The notes below the pieces were generated by a model. It ran no database searches. It worked only from the letters and a program-made list of their open reading frames with translations, and had not been told where the DNA came from. A stretch of DNA of 31,392 nt from Sphingomonas hengshuiensis (GTDB lineage Bacteria; Pseudomonadota; Alphaproteobacteria; Sphingomonadales; Sphingomonadaceae): positions 1 to 31,392 of the forward strand of contig QFNF01000038.1 of NCBI GenBank assembly GCA_003240755.1. Reading direction: 5' to 3'. This document shows, piece after piece, positions 17,380-26,141 of this stretch (the first letter of the stretch is position 1; each line of letters starts with the position of its first letter). The translations under genes and the position numbers were made by a program.

Positions 17380-18392
17380 CCGACCCGCCGACCCGCACCA
17401 TCGGCCCCTTCGCCGTTTCGGCGATCGGGCTCGGCTGCATGAACCTCAGCCATGCCTATGGCGTGCCGCCGTCGGAGGAGGAGGGCGCCCGCCTGCTGAA
17501 CCGTGCGCTCGATTTCGGTGTGACATTGCTCGACACCGCAGCGCTCTATGGCGGCGGGCGGAACGAGGCGCTGCTGGGCAAGGCGGTGATGCATCGCCGC
17601 GCGGAGTTCACGCTGGCGAGCAAATGCGTCCTCGACATGCGCGACGGACAGCGCGTTCTGGATGGCCGACCGGAGGCGATCGCTGCGACGCTCGATGCGG
17701 CGCTGGCGCGGCTGAAGACCGATTGCATCGACCTCTACTATCTCCATCGCCTCGACCGGAACGTGCCGATCGAGGACTCGATCGGCGCGCTCGTCCGCGC
17801 GAAGGAGTCGGGGAAAATCCGCGCGCTCGGCCTGTCGGAAATGTCGGCGGCGACGATCGCGCGGGCCCATGCGGTCCATCCGATCGCCGCAGTCCAGAAC
17901 GAATATTCGCCGATCGTTCGCAATCCGGAAGGCGGCGTGCTGGCGGCGTGCCGGGCGCGTGGCATCGCGCTCGTCGCTTATTCACCGCTGGTGCGCGGCC
18001 TGCTGGCAGGCGCAGTTCGCGACGAAGGCTTCGTTCCGGGCGATATCCGGCTCGGCATGCCTCGCTTCCGCGAACCGAACCTGACGCACAATCTGACGGC
18101 CGTCGACGCCTTCAACAGGCTCGCACGTGACCAGGGAGCAACGCCTGCCCAGTTGTCGCTCGCCTGGCTTCTGGCGCAAGGCAACGACATTGTGCCGATC
18201 CCCGGAACGACTAGACTTGCGCATCTGGCAGACAACCTTGCGGGCGCGACGCTGCGGCTCGGGCCAGAGGTTCTCGCACGCATAGATGAGACCTTCGGCC
18301 CTGGCGCGATCCGCGGGCCGCGCTATGCGGCGTCGGCCCAAGCCCAAATCGATACCGAGATCCTTCCCTCTGAAGAGACCGCAGAACCTTGA
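17376..18392 (+). CDS. Aldo/keto reductase in the lig operon, possible CTG start
   Basis: About 338 residues, TIM-barrel NADPH-dependent reductase. Motifs are LLDTAALYGGGRNEALLGKA (Asp, Tyr), LASKCV (Lys), DLYYLHRLD (His), GLSEMS, QNEYSP, AYSPLVRGLLAG and PIPGTTRLAHLADN. The first ATG (17439, MNLSH) would cut off the first strand, PFAVSAIGLGC, which the family needs. The only plausible earlier start in frame is CTG at 17376, overlapping the pobA stop as CTGA, so I extend the gene to it; the start is uncertain. The stop overlaps the transporter start (TTGA). Its substrate is unknown; an aromatic aldehyde or pathway semialdehyde is possible. Confidence 0.82.
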   Translation: MTDPPTRTIGPFAVSAIGLGCMNLSHAYGVPPSEEEGARLLNRALDFGVTLLDTAALYGGGRNEALLGKAVMHRRAEFTLASKCVLDMRDGQRVLDGRPEAIAATLDAALARLKTDCIDLYYLHRLDRNVPIEDSIGALVRAKESGKIRALGLSEMSAATIARAHAVHPIAAVQNEYSPIVRNPEGGVLAACRARGIALVAYSPLVRGLLAGAVRDEGFVPGDIRLGMPRFREPNLTHNLTAVDAFNRLARDQGATPAQLSLAWLLAQGNDIVPIPGTTRLAHLADNLAGATLRLGPEVLARIDETFGPGAIRGPRYAASAQAQIDTEILPSEETAEP

Positions 18393-19762
18393 GCGAAGGC
18401 CGACCCATACAAGCGAAGCCGGCCCAATCTGAAACCGACTTGGGCGCGGACGCAGCGAGCATACTTGATCGCCTTGACGCTGTTCCGATGTCACGTCTCC
18501 AATGGCGCACTGTTCTCATCATGATCGGGCTCAACGCGCTGGACGGGTTCGACGTCCTGTCGATCAGCTTCGCCGCACCCGGCATTGCGGCAGATTGGGG
18601 CATCAATCGTGCTGCACTTGGAATCGTGCTGTCGATGGAGTTGTTCGGCATGGCCGTCGGCGCGGTGTTGTTAGGGAAGGTCGCTGACACGATCGGCCGA
18701 CGCCCGACCATACTCGGATGCCTGTGTCTCATGACGGCAGGCATGGCTTCGGCGTCGATGGCGCACGACGTTCTGACCCTATGCATATGGCGGGTGATCA
18801 CTGGTCTGGGTATCGGCGGGATGTTGGCTGCGACGAACGCTGCGACGGCAGAGGCGTCGAACGCAGCGCACCGTGAATTGACGGTTATCCTGATGGCGGC
18901 AGGCTACCCGCTCGGTGCCGTGGTCGGCGGGTCCATCGCCTCGGTTCTTCTCGGATATTTCACTTGGCAATCCGTTTTTGTCTTTGGAGCGGTCACGACC
19001 GCGCTCTTCATCCCCATCGTGTTGCTCGGGGCACCGGAGTCCCTAGCCTTCGAACTTCAAGGTCGGCGACATGGAGCGTTGCGCCGCGCGAACGCCATTC
19101 TGATCCAGATGGGGCAAAAACCCCTGCGATCATTGCCTTCCCATCGTTCGCGGCCCCAGCGACGCCAGATGGGTCTTCTCTCCAATCACCGATTGAAGCC
19201 CCTGCTGCTTCTAACCTCGGCGTATCTTGGTCATATTATGACCTTTTATTTTGTACTGAAATGGATCCCCAAGATTGTAGCGGACCTCGGCCACGCTCCT
19301 GCTTCTGCGGCGGGCGTACTTGTCTGGGCAAATATCGGAGGCATGATCGGGGCAATTACACTGGGCGTTCTTGCGATGCGTGTGCGGCTGCTGTCGCTCA
19401 CGATCGCCACGATGCTTGCCTCAGCTGCACTCGTCACTTTCTTTGGCCTGGGTCAGAGCGATCTTGAGCGTCTTTCCATAGTCGCCGCCATGACAGGTTT
19501 CTGTACGAACGCCGGGGTCGTCGGTCTCTATGCCATCGTCGCCCGAGCGTTCGAAACGGAGGTGAGGGCTACGGCAACCGGATTTGTTATCGGCATCGGG
19601 CGTGGTGGATCGGCTGCTGCACCGGCACTGGCCGGACTTCTATTTCAGGCGGGATTCAGCCTCGCGGGGGTAGCTACAACGATGGCATTGGGCTCGGCGA
19701 TCGGCGCTGCCGCGCTCGCCCTTCTCGCGTGGACACGAGAAGGAACACCGCACCGATCGTGA
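18389..19762 (+). CDS. MFS transporter, aromatic acid:H+ symporter-like
   Basis: A 457-residue inner-membrane carrier with about twelve predicted membrane segments. It resembles the PcaK/aromatic acid symporter group: NALDGFDVLSISFAAPGI in segment 1, GKVADTIGRRPT in the loop between segments 2 and 3, and a central hydrophilic loop (GRRHGALRRANAILIQMGQ) between segments 6 and 7. The start is a TTG overlapping the stop of the preceding gene; the first 45 residues are a hydrophilic tail. As last gene of the lig operon it probably brings 4-hydroxybenzoate, protocatechuate or related acids into the cell. It is followed by a perfect 12-bp hairpin. Confidence 0.87.
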   Translation: MSEGRPIQAKPAQSETDLGADAASILDRLDAVPMSRLQWRTVLIMIGLNALDGFDVLSISFAAPGIAADWGINRAALGIVLSMELFGMAVGAVLLGKVADTIGRRPTILGCLCLMTAGMASASMAHDVLTLCIWRVITGLGIGGMLAATNAATAEASNAAHRELTVILMAAGYPLGAVVGGSIASVLLGYFTWQSVFVFGAVTTALFIPIVLLGAPESLAFELQGRRHGALRRANAILIQMGQKPLRSLPSHRSRPQRRQMGLLSNHRLKPLLLLTSAYLGHIMTFYFVLKWIPKIVADLGHAPASAAGVLVWANIGGMIGAITLGVLAMRVRLLSLTIATMLASAALVTFFGLGQSDLERLSIVAAMTGFCTNAGVVGLYAIVARAFETEVRATATGFVIGIGRGGSAAAPALAGLLFQAGFSLAGVATTMALGSAIGAAALALLAWTREGTPHRS

Positions 19763-19819
19763 CGACAAGCGGTTCAGACGATCGGTCGCCCACGCGTGCG
19801 GCGGTCAGCCCATCCGATT

Positions 19820-19847
19820 GCACCGCCGAAATCGCTTTCGGCGGTGC
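19820..19847. terminator. Bidirectional hairpin between convergent transcripts
   Basis: A perfect 12-bp stem, GCACCGCCGAAA and its complement, closes a TCGC tetraloop. It stands between the end of the plus-strand lig operon and the end of the minus-strand oxygenase gene. No clear U-tract follows on either strand, so the terminator role is inferred from position and stem strength. Confidence 0.65.
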
Positions 19848-19856
19848 GAGAAGGCG

Positions 19857-20933
19857 TCAGTGCAGCGGCGTTTGAGTTGGGTTGTCGTAACCTGCCAAGC
19901 CGGTCGGCCCGGGGATCTGCGTGGCGACGTCGAGCGGCACTCGGCTGGAGTAGGGGCAGGCGGACACCTTCGCCACCGGTGCACGCATGTGCTGCCCTTT
20001 CTCCCTGTTCTTGAGCCGCGCCTTTTCCGGTGTGGAAAGCTTCGGATCGGGAAGGAGGTGCATTTTCGCCCAGACGAACGCGGCGATACCTCCCCTGATC
20101 ATCGGTCGCAGGATCGGATTTGGATCGCCCATGTCCATGAGCTCGCGGGTACGTGGTTTCTGCAACGAGAGGATCACCTGCCGCCCCAACCAGTGAAATC
20201 CGCGAGGGAACCACGCCTTGGCATATTGGGCGGTCAGTGCGTCGGCGAGGATCTTACCGGTCGGCACCTTCGGCCAGTCAAAGGCCTCATACTCCTCCAA
20301 ATACGCGATCGTCGCGTCGAAGCTGTCGGGGAACGCGACGGGATTGCCGTCCTCGTCCTTAAAGTGCGCCATCAGCTTCTGCCAGTAACGATGCGCTCCC
20401 CGCTTCTGCTTCTCGCTGAAACCCTCCAGCCCCAACGACACGAACAGGCGGTGGACATCGCAGCAAGTCCAGCCGGCCGTATAGACGAAGTCGCGAGCAG
20501 GAAACGCGCCGGGCAGTATACGCGACATCGCTTTATGGACCTTATTCACATGCTCCACCGATCCTTGCGTTTCAGGATCGTCGGGTCCGAACTCGAACCA
20601 CTTCCAGAAATGCCGTAACGTTTCGTCTGCGCGGCGATCGGGGTCTGCGACGGTCGGACCGCGCCCCTTGTTGGTGAGCAATATGGTGCCCGCCGGCGGC
20701 ATCGTGAAATTCTGGATACCGGTCGTGTAGATGATATTCATGAACATGTCGTCGACGTAGTACGTCGTTGTAAGACGCCAGATCTCCGCATAGTCGACCT
20801 CGGGGTCAAGCGCCTCGATCCGTTTGGCGATCCATTTATAGTGCTGCTTGTAAGGTTCGCTTCCGGGCCTGACATTGCGATCAAGCAGGGGCGGCTGGCG
20901 ATTATGGCCGATGTCAGCCAGCGTGGTTGCCAT
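19857..20933 (-). CDS. MpaB-family oxygenase (DUF2236, rubber-oxygenase-like)
   Basis: A 358-residue protein of the family that holds latex-clearing protein and fungal MpaB, heme-dependent enzymes that cleave C=C bonds oxidatively. Visible features are the early stretch NIIYTTGIQNFTMPPAGTI near 66-84, ETLRHFWKWFEFG near 104-116, EHVNKVHKAM near 127-136 (His133, candidate heme contact), and YTAGWTCCDVHRLFVSLGL near 151-169. No signal peptide is seen, so it is likely cytoplasmic. It is the last gene of a minus-strand set with an OmpW porin, an acetaldehyde-type dehydrogenase and DUF779. Its start overlaps the DUF779 gene by 20 bases. It could cleave a propenyl side chain to two aldehydes. Many family members remain uncharacterised. 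Confidence 0.78.
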   Translation of the reverse strand: MATTLADIGHNRQPPLLDRNVRPGSEPYKQHYKWIAKRIEALDPEVDYAEIWRLTTTYYVDDMFMNIIYTTGIQNFTMPPAGTILLTNKGRGPTVADPDRRADETLRHFWKWFEFGPDDPETQGSVEHVNKVHKAMSRILPGAFPARDFVYTAGWTCCDVHRLFVSLGLEGFSEKQKRGAHRYWQKLMAHFKDEDGNPVAFPDSFDATIAYLEEYEAFDWPKVPTGKILADALTAQYAKAWFPRGFHWLGRQVILSLQKPRTRELMDMGDPNPILRPMIRGGIAAFVWAKMHLLPDPKLSTPEKARLKNREKGQHMRAPVAKVSACPYSSRVPLDVATQIPGPTGLAGYDNPTQTPLH

Positions 20934-21273
20934 GATCCATCTCCTTCAATGCGCAAGTCCCTGACCTGATGAGAAATCGGGTCTCGCGTCCGTTATCGAG
21001 GCTGAACATGCCGCCGCGGCCGGGTACGGCGTCGAGGAGGATTGCGACATCTCCCCAAGCCTGAAGCTGGCGACGACCGATATAGAATGGGGTATCGCCG
21101 ATCTTTCCGAGGAGGACGTCGCCGTCGCCGGTCCGGAATTCGCCGAGCGGATAGCACATCGGGGAGGAGCCATCACAGCACCCCCCCGATTGATGAAACA
21201 TGACCTGGCCGTGGTCGCGCACGATCGCCTCCAGCAGATCCAGCGCGGCCCGAGTTGCGGTCACGGCAACCAT
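20914..21273 (-). CDS. DUF779-domain protein, partner of acetaldehyde dehydrogenase
   Basis: A 119-residue protein with the family pattern MFHQSGGCCDGSSPMCYP, rich in Cys, and then RTGDGDVLLG and GTPFYIG-like stretches (IGDTPFYIGRRQLQAWG). DUF779 proteins are regularly encoded beside AldB/ExaC/AcoD-type aldehyde dehydrogenases, as here, six bases after the dehydrogenase stop. Their function is not established; the Cys pairs suggest metal binding or redox work. The chosen start is the ATG at 21273. The longer frame upstream only reads into the dehydrogenase gene. Confidence 0.85.
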   Translation of the reverse strand: MVAVTATRAALDLLEAIVRDHGQVMFHQSGGCCDGSSPMCYPLGEFRTGDGDVLLGKIGDTPFYIGRRQLQAWGDVAILLDAVPGRGGMFSLDNGRETRFLIRSGTCALKEMDHGNHAG

Positions 21274-21278
21274 GACGA

Positions 21279-22796
21279 TCAGAAGAAGCCGAGCTTCTTC
21301 GGGCTGTAACTGACCAGCAGGTTCTTGGTCTGCTGATAATGGTCGAGCATCATGCGGTGGTTTTCGCGGCCGATGCCAGACTGCTTGTAGCCACCGAACG
21401 CGGCATGCGCAGGATAGGCATGGTAGCAATTCGTCCAGACGCGCCCGGCCTGGATACCGCGGCCCATCCGATAGGCACGTGTGCCATCGCGGGTCCATAC
21501 GCCTGCGCCAAGCCCGTAGAGCGTGTCGTTGGCGATCGATAGCGCTTCCGCGTCGTCCCGGAACGTCGTTACCGAAACGACCGGCCCGAAGATTTCCTCT
21601 TGGAACACGCGCATGCGGTTATGCCCGCGAAGTATCGTGGGCTTGACGTAGAAGCCGTTCGCGAGATCACCGGCGAGGTGATTGCGCTCACCGCCGGTGA
21701 GCAGTTCGGCACCTTCCTGCCGTCCGATCTCGAAATAGCTGAGAATCTTCTCGAGCTGCTCGGACGATGCCTGTGCACCGATCATCGTCGCCGGATCGAG
21801 CGGATTGCCCTGCACGATCGCTTCGACGCGCTGCACGGCACGTTCAAGGAACCGGTCGGCGATCGACTCGTGGACGAGAGCACGGCTCGGACAGGTGCAA
21901 ACCTCGCCCTGGTTGAGCGCGAACATGGCAAACCCTTCGAGCGCTTTGTCGAAGAAATCGTCATCTTCCGCCGCGACGTCTGCGAAGAAGATGTTCGGAC
22001 TCTTGCCGCCCAACTCCAGCGTGACCGGAATGAGGTTCTCGCTGGCATACTGCATGATGAGCCGACCGGTTGTGGTCTCACCGGTGAAGGCAATCTTCGC
22101 GATACGCGACGATTGCGCGAGCGGCTTGCCGGCTTCCAGACCGAAGCCGTTGACCACGTTGAGCACGCCTGGCGGCAGCAGATCGGCAACCAGCTCCAGC
22201 CACACGTGGATCGACGCAGGCGTCTGTTCCGCCGGCTTCATCACCACGCAGTTACCCGCCGCAAGCGCCGGTGCAAGCTTCCAGCAGGCCATCAGCAGCG
22301 GGAAGTTCCAGGGAATGATCTGTCCAACCACGCCGAGCGGCTCGTGGAAATGATACGCGATCGTGTCGTGATCGATCTCGGAGATGCCGCCCTCCTGCGC
22401 GCGCAGGCACCCTGCAAAGTAACGAAAATGGTCGATCGCAAGCGGAACGTCAGCAGCCGTCGTCTCGCGAATGGGCTTGCCATTGTCCCACGTCTCGGCA
22501 AGCGCCAGAACGTCGAGCTTTTCCTCCATGCGGTCGGCGATGCGATGCAGGATAAGCGCGCGCTCTGCGGGATTGGTACGGCCCCACGCATCCCTTGCCG
22601 AGTGAGCCGCGTCTAATGCCGCTTCCACGTCGATCGCAGACGACCGGGCGAGGCGCGTGACGACTTCGCCGGTAACGGGCGAAACGTTGTCAAACGTTCG
22701 ACCATCCGCTGCATCGACCCATCGCCCACCGATGAAGTTACCGTAAACCTCCTTGAACGGGGGGCGAGTGGTGAAGAATGTCTCTGGCTTGTTCAT
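21279..22796 (-). CDS. Aldehyde dehydrogenase, acetaldehyde type (ExaC/AcoD/AldB-like)
   Basis: A 505-residue NAD-dependent aldehyde dehydrogenase. It has [20 protein letters not shown] (cofactor site), the general base Glu261 in [10 protein letters not shown], and the nucleophile Cys300 in [12 protein letters not shown]. The C-terminal [28 protein letters not shown] is typical of the acetaldehyde dehydrogenase group rather than of aromatic aldehyde dehydrogenases. Adjacent DUF779 supports this class. It would turn acetaldehyde, or a similar short aldehyde, into the acid. It is preceded by the OmpW gene with only eleven bases between them, so they are probably cotranscribed. Confidence 0.92.
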   Translation of the reverse strand: MNKPETFFTTRPPFKEVYGNFIGGRWVDAADGRTFDNVSPVTGEVVTRLARSSAIDVEAALDAAHSARDAWGRTNPAERALILHRIADRMEEKLDVLALAETWDNGKPIRETTAADVPLAIDHFRYFAGCLRAQEGGISEIDHDTIAYHFHEPLGVVGQIIPWNFPLLMACWKLAPALAAGNCVVMKPAEQTPASIHVWLELVADLLPPGVLNVVNGFGLEAGKPLAQSSRIAKIAFTGETTTGRLIMQYASENLIPVTLELGGKSPNIFFADVAAEDDDFFDKALEGFAMFALNQGEVCTCPSRALVHESIADRFLERAVQRVEAIVQGNPLDPATMIGAQASSEQLEKILSYFEIGRQEGAELLTGGERNHLAGDLANGFYVKPTILRGHNRMRVFQEEIFGPVVSVTTFRDDAEALSIANDTLYGLGAGVWTRDGTRAYRMGRGIQAGRVWTNCYHAYPAHAAFGGYKQSGIGRENHRMMLDHYQQTKNLLVSYSPKKLGFF

Positions 22797-22807
22797 GACT
22801 GAGAACC

Positions 22808-23515
22808 TCAGAAGCGGATGGACACACCGGCATTGATGATGAGCGGATCCAGCCGGACCTTGGCGGTGCCCGGTGCAAGTCCGGCCGGCGTGGGCAGCAG
22901 GAACCGCGTGTTCGAGCTGGTCCAGACCTTCTTTACGTCTGCAAACAACCCGAAACGGCGATTCAAGGCGACGTCTACGCCACCGTTAATGACGGGGCCG
23001 ACAGTGTCGCTGGCGCGAAAATCCTGCAGCAGTGCATCTCGCGTCTTGAATATCTTGGTATAGTTGATCCCCGCTCCCACGTAGGGAACAACCGGGCCGA
23101 GGCCCGTGAGGTGATAGCGAACGGTCGCTACGGCCGGACCATAGGTGACCTCGCCAAGCTTGCCAGCGCCGGCAAGCGTACCTGCCGCGGTCAGCGATGT
23201 CGTCGGCGGAACCCCGAGCGCGAGCGCGACGGAAACGTTCCTGTTGAAATAATAGGCGAGGTCGAAAGCGATCCCGTTGTTATTTTTCAGGGTCGCATCT
23301 CCCCCGGGAACGGCCTGCCCGGCGACAGCGACCTTTGCGTTTTCGTCCCAGTTCAAGCGCGCATAGCCTATCCGGAACGCGAAGCGTTTGAAATCGGCAT
23401 CGGATTCGGACGCCGGCTGCTGCTGCTCCTGCGCGCTGGCAGGTGCCGCTATGCTCGATACGGCAACTGCCGACGCGCAGAGCAGGAAGACGCGAGAAAC
23501 AGGCAAATGGCGCAT
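22808..23515 (-). CDS. OmpW-family outer membrane protein
   Basis: A 235-residue protein with a cleavable signal peptide ([20 protein letters not shown] then a SIAAPASAQ cleavage region). Alternating beta strands follow: [51 protein letters not shown] and [11 protein letters not shown], ending INAGVSIRF with the terminal Phe of outer-membrane barrels. OmpW proteins form small eight-strand barrels that pass hydrophobic compounds. The start is ATG 23515 with AAGGAGAGG before it; the longer frame is unlikely. First gene of the minus-strand set, it would admit a hydrophobic substrate for the downstream oxygenase. Confidence 0.9.
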   Translation of the reverse strand: MRHLPVSRVFLLCASAVAVSSIAAPASAQEQQQPASESDADFKRFAFRIGYARLNWDENAKVAVAGQAVPGGDATLKNNNGIAFDLAYYFNRNVSVALALGVPPTTSLTAAGTLAGAGKLGEVTYGPAVATVRYHLTGLGPVVPYVGAGINYTKIFKTRDALLQDFRASDTVGPVINGGVDVALNRRFGLFADVKKVWTSSNTRFLLPTPAGLAPGTAKVRLDPLIINAGVSIRF

Positions 23516-23613
23516 CGGCCTCTCCTTGATGTTGGCTCTATGGCCATTTTCAACGAGCCTAGACCCGGCCTGCATCATTTACATCGCACAACTTTTCTAT
23601 AATCGTTATCGGT

Positions 23614-24561
23614 ATGGCAAATATCAGAAATCTTGACCTCAACCTGCTGCTCGTCCTCGACACGCTGTTTGAGGAGCAGAGCGTGTCCCGTGCGGCCAAG
23701 CAGATGAGGCTGAGCCAGCCGACGATCAGCTTCTCGCTGAACAAGCTCAGAACCTTTTTCGACGACGAGCTTTTCGTCCGCGCGGGCGGTGCGATGGTGC
23801 CTACGCCTCGCGCGGAGGCGCTCAGGGATCCGGTCAAGCGCATGCGGACGCTACTGGAAACTGAGATCGCGACCGCCGCTGTTTTCGACCCCGGCACCAC
23901 AGAGCGGGTCTTCACCGTAAGCACATCTGACATTGGGGAACTGGTGTTCCTGCCGGCCCTGCTGGAAGCGCTTCGGACTCGTGCTCCCCATGTGCGGATC
24001 GTCAGTCGGTCGATGCCGCCAGCGGAGCTTCAGCAGGCCATGACGGACGGAAAAGTCGATCTGGCGATCGGCTACTTTCCGGACTTTGCCGGAGGCACAT
24101 ATTTCGAACAGAAGCTGTTCGACCATCCCTTCGCGTGTCTGGCCCGCAAGGGCCACCCGGCATTCGTCAGGGGCATGTCGCTGGCAGCGTTTCTCGAAGC
24201 AGACCATGCTGTTGTGTCGCAGGAGGGGCGCAGTCAGGAAATTTTTGAGCGAGCCTTGGCGGAGGCGAAACTCTCCCGTCGCGTCATGCTCCATTCGCAG
24301 CACTTCATGACTGTGCCCTTGCTTATCGCCGGGAGCGACCTGGTCGCGACCGTCCCGAGAGCCGTAGCGCTGGCTTACTCTCGCATGACATCCCTCGAAG
24401 TCTTCGCTCCGCCCATGAGCATCCCGAACATCGAGCTAAAGCAGTTTTGGCATCGTCGAACGCAGCAGGATCCAGCCAACATGTGGTTTCGTCGTTTGAC
24501 GAGCGAATTGTTTCTGCGACGCGATCCATCGACCAGCGGAGCAGGCTTCCTGTTTGCATAA
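23614..24561 (+). CDS. LysR-family regulator (NodD/NahR-like), between the two aldehyde operons
   Basis: A 315-residue regulator with HTH LDLNLLLVLDTLFEEQSVSRAA, given here as LDLNLLLVLDTLFEEQ plus SVSRAAKQMRLSQPTISFSL, and VPTPRAEAL closing the wing. The NodD/LinR-type effector domain contains FTVSTSDIGELVFLPALL and DLAIGYFPDF. This subgroup often controls breakdown of aromatic compounds, with the compound as inducer. It is divergent from OmpW (98-base gap) and points toward the aldehyde dehydrogenase - P450 operon 108 bases downstream. It could therefore govern both sets. Confidence 0.92.
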   Translation: MANIRNLDLNLLLVLDTLFEEQSVSRAAKQMRLSQPTISFSLNKLRTFFDDELFVRAGGAMVPTPRAEALRDPVKRMRTLLETEIATAAVFDPGTTERVFTVSTSDIGELVFLPALLEALRTRAPHVRIVSRSMPPAELQQAMTDGKVDLAIGYFPDFAGGTYFEQKLFDHPFACLARKGHPAFVRGMSLAAFLEADHAVVSQEGRSQEIFERALAEAKLSRRVMLHSQHFMTVPLLIAGSDLVATVPRAVALAYSRMTSLEVFAPPMSIPNIELKQFWHRRTQQDPANMWFRRLTSELFLRRDPSTSGAGFLFA

Positions 24562-24669
24562 TTAGCCCTGCCAATAGTAGCTATATCAAAGATTTGAATT
24601 GCTGATCGCGCGCGGCCCAGCGTAGCCATAGTCCAGAGCCCGCGAACGGGTCGACACAGGAGAGTGGCC

Positions 24670-26130
24670 ATGGGTGCCGAATGGCTTGGATCGCGAGCGA
24701 CGCGAGGGCACGCGTTCCACAACGGCTGGCGCGAGATGTCGAATTCAAGGACGATAGTCGAACCGGCCACCGGAGGCTCGCTCGGCTCGATCGGCATTGC
24801 CGGCATCGATGACATCCGGAGCGCCTGCAAGGATGCGCGGGCGGCGCAGCAGGGTTGGGGAGAAGGCAGTTACGAGCGTCGTTCGGAAGTGATGCGCGCA
24901 GCCGCCCGGGCGATGAGCGACGCGCGGGCAGACATAGCGTCGTGGATCGTGCGGGAAAGCGGCTCGATCCAGGCCAAAGCCGACTACGAAGTTGCCGTAA
25001 CGATCAAGGCGCTCTGGGAAGCTGCGTCGATGGCTTCTCAGGCGGCCGGGCAGGTTCTGCCATCGGAAATGGGGCGGCTCAGTATCGCGCGGCGCCGACC
25101 GATCGGCGTTGTCGGCGTCATCTCGCCGTTCAACTTTCCGCTGTATCTGGCGATGCGCGCCGTGGCGCCCGCTCTGGCGGTCGGCAATGCCGTCGTGCTC
25201 AAGCCGGACCCTCGGACCGCGGTGTGCGGCGGGCTTGTCATTGCACGTGTGTTCGAGGAGGCCGGCTTACCCGAGGGTGTGCTGAGCGTGCTGCCTGGCG
25301 ATGGCGACGCAGGTGCGGCGCTTTGTCGCGATCCCGACGTAGGCATGATCCAATTCACCGGATCGACGGCGGCTGGGCGGAAGGTCGGGGCTTTGGCGGG
25401 CGAGCAGCTCAAGAAGGTTTCGCTCGAACTCGGCGGCAAGAACAGCCTGATCGTGCTGGACGATGCCGATCTGGACCTTGCGCTGGCGAACACCAGCTGG
25501 GGAGCCTATTTGCATCAAGGCCAGATTTGCATGGCGGCGGGCCGGGTGCTGGTGCAGCGATCGATAGCCGAGGAGTTTTCACGACGCCTTGCCGAACGCG
25601 CGTCTGCACTGCCGGTTGGAGATCCCAGTTCGGGTCAGGTCGCCCTGGGACCGTTGATCGCGCAGAACCAGGTCGATCATGCGAGCAGCATCATCGACCA
25701 GTCGGTGGCCAACGGGGCACGCCTGCTCGCGGGTGGCAAGGCGGATGGTCTGTTCTTCCAGCCCACCGTGCTCGCGGACGTGACCTCGACCATGCGCGCC
25801 TACTCGGAAGAGATTTTTGCGCCTGTCGCCGTCATCACGCCCTTCGACACCGATGAAGATGCGGTCCGGATAGCCAACGACACCGATTTCGGACTTTCAG
25901 CCGGCATCCTGACCAACAGCATCGCTCGCGCGCTCGCGATCGGCGAGCGCCTCCGTGTCGGACTTCTTCACATCAACGATCAGACCGTCAACGAGGACGC
26001 AGTCAACCCATTCGGGGGCGTCGGCGCATCGGGGAACGGCACCGCGATTGGCGGACCCGCCAACTGGGAGGAATTCACCCATTGGCAGTGGCTGACCCTC
26101 AAGGGCACCCCGCCCGCCTACCCGTTCTGA
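24670..26130 (+). CDS. Benzaldehyde-type aldehyde dehydrogenase (probable anisaldehyde or related aromatic aldehyde)
   Basis: A 486-residue NAD(P)-dependent dehydrogenase of the benzaldehyde/vanillin dehydrogenase group. Motifs are GVVGVISPFNFPLYLAMRAV for the cofactor, FTGSTAAGRKVG, general base Glu254 in SLELGGKNS, and nucleophile Cys287 in HQGQICMAAGR. The C-terminal INDQTVNEDAVNPFGGVGASG is characteristic of this group. ATG 24670 is chosen with AGGAG seven bases upstream; a GTG at 24664 is also possible. It leads the P450 operon, eleven bases ahead of the P450 start. Context suggests it supplies a 4-methoxybenzoate-like acid to the P450 by oxidising the matching aldehyde. Confidence 0.9.
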   Translation: MGAEWLGSRATRGHAFHNGWREMSNSRTIVEPATGGSLGSIGIAGIDDIRSACKDARAAQQGWGEGSYERRSEVMRAAARAMSDARADIASWIVRESGSIQAKADYEVAVTIKALWEAASMASQAAGQVLPSEMGRLSIARRRPIGVVGVISPFNFPLYLAMRAVAPALAVGNAVVLKPDPRTAVCGGLVIARVFEEAGLPEGVLSVLPGDGDAGAALCRDPDVGMIQFTGSTAAGRKVGALAGEQLKKVSLELGGKNSLIVLDDADLDLALANTSWGAYLHQGQICMAAGRVLVQRSIAEEFSRRLAERASALPVGDPSSGQVALGPLIAQNQVDHASSIIDQSVANGARLLAGGKADGLFFQPTVLADVTSTMRAYSEEIFAPVAVITPFDTDEDAVRIANDTDFGLSAGILTNSIARALAIGERLRVGLLHINDQTVNEDAVNPFGGVGASGNGTAIGGPANWEEFTHWQWLTLKGTPPAYPF

Positions 26131-26141
26131 TAGGTGAAACA

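Noticed and set aside
24586..24597. TCAAAGATTTGA as a regulator site before the P450 operon
   Set aside because: Only 5-bp arms, easily found by chance in this AT-richer gap, and no matching copy seen at the other promoters.
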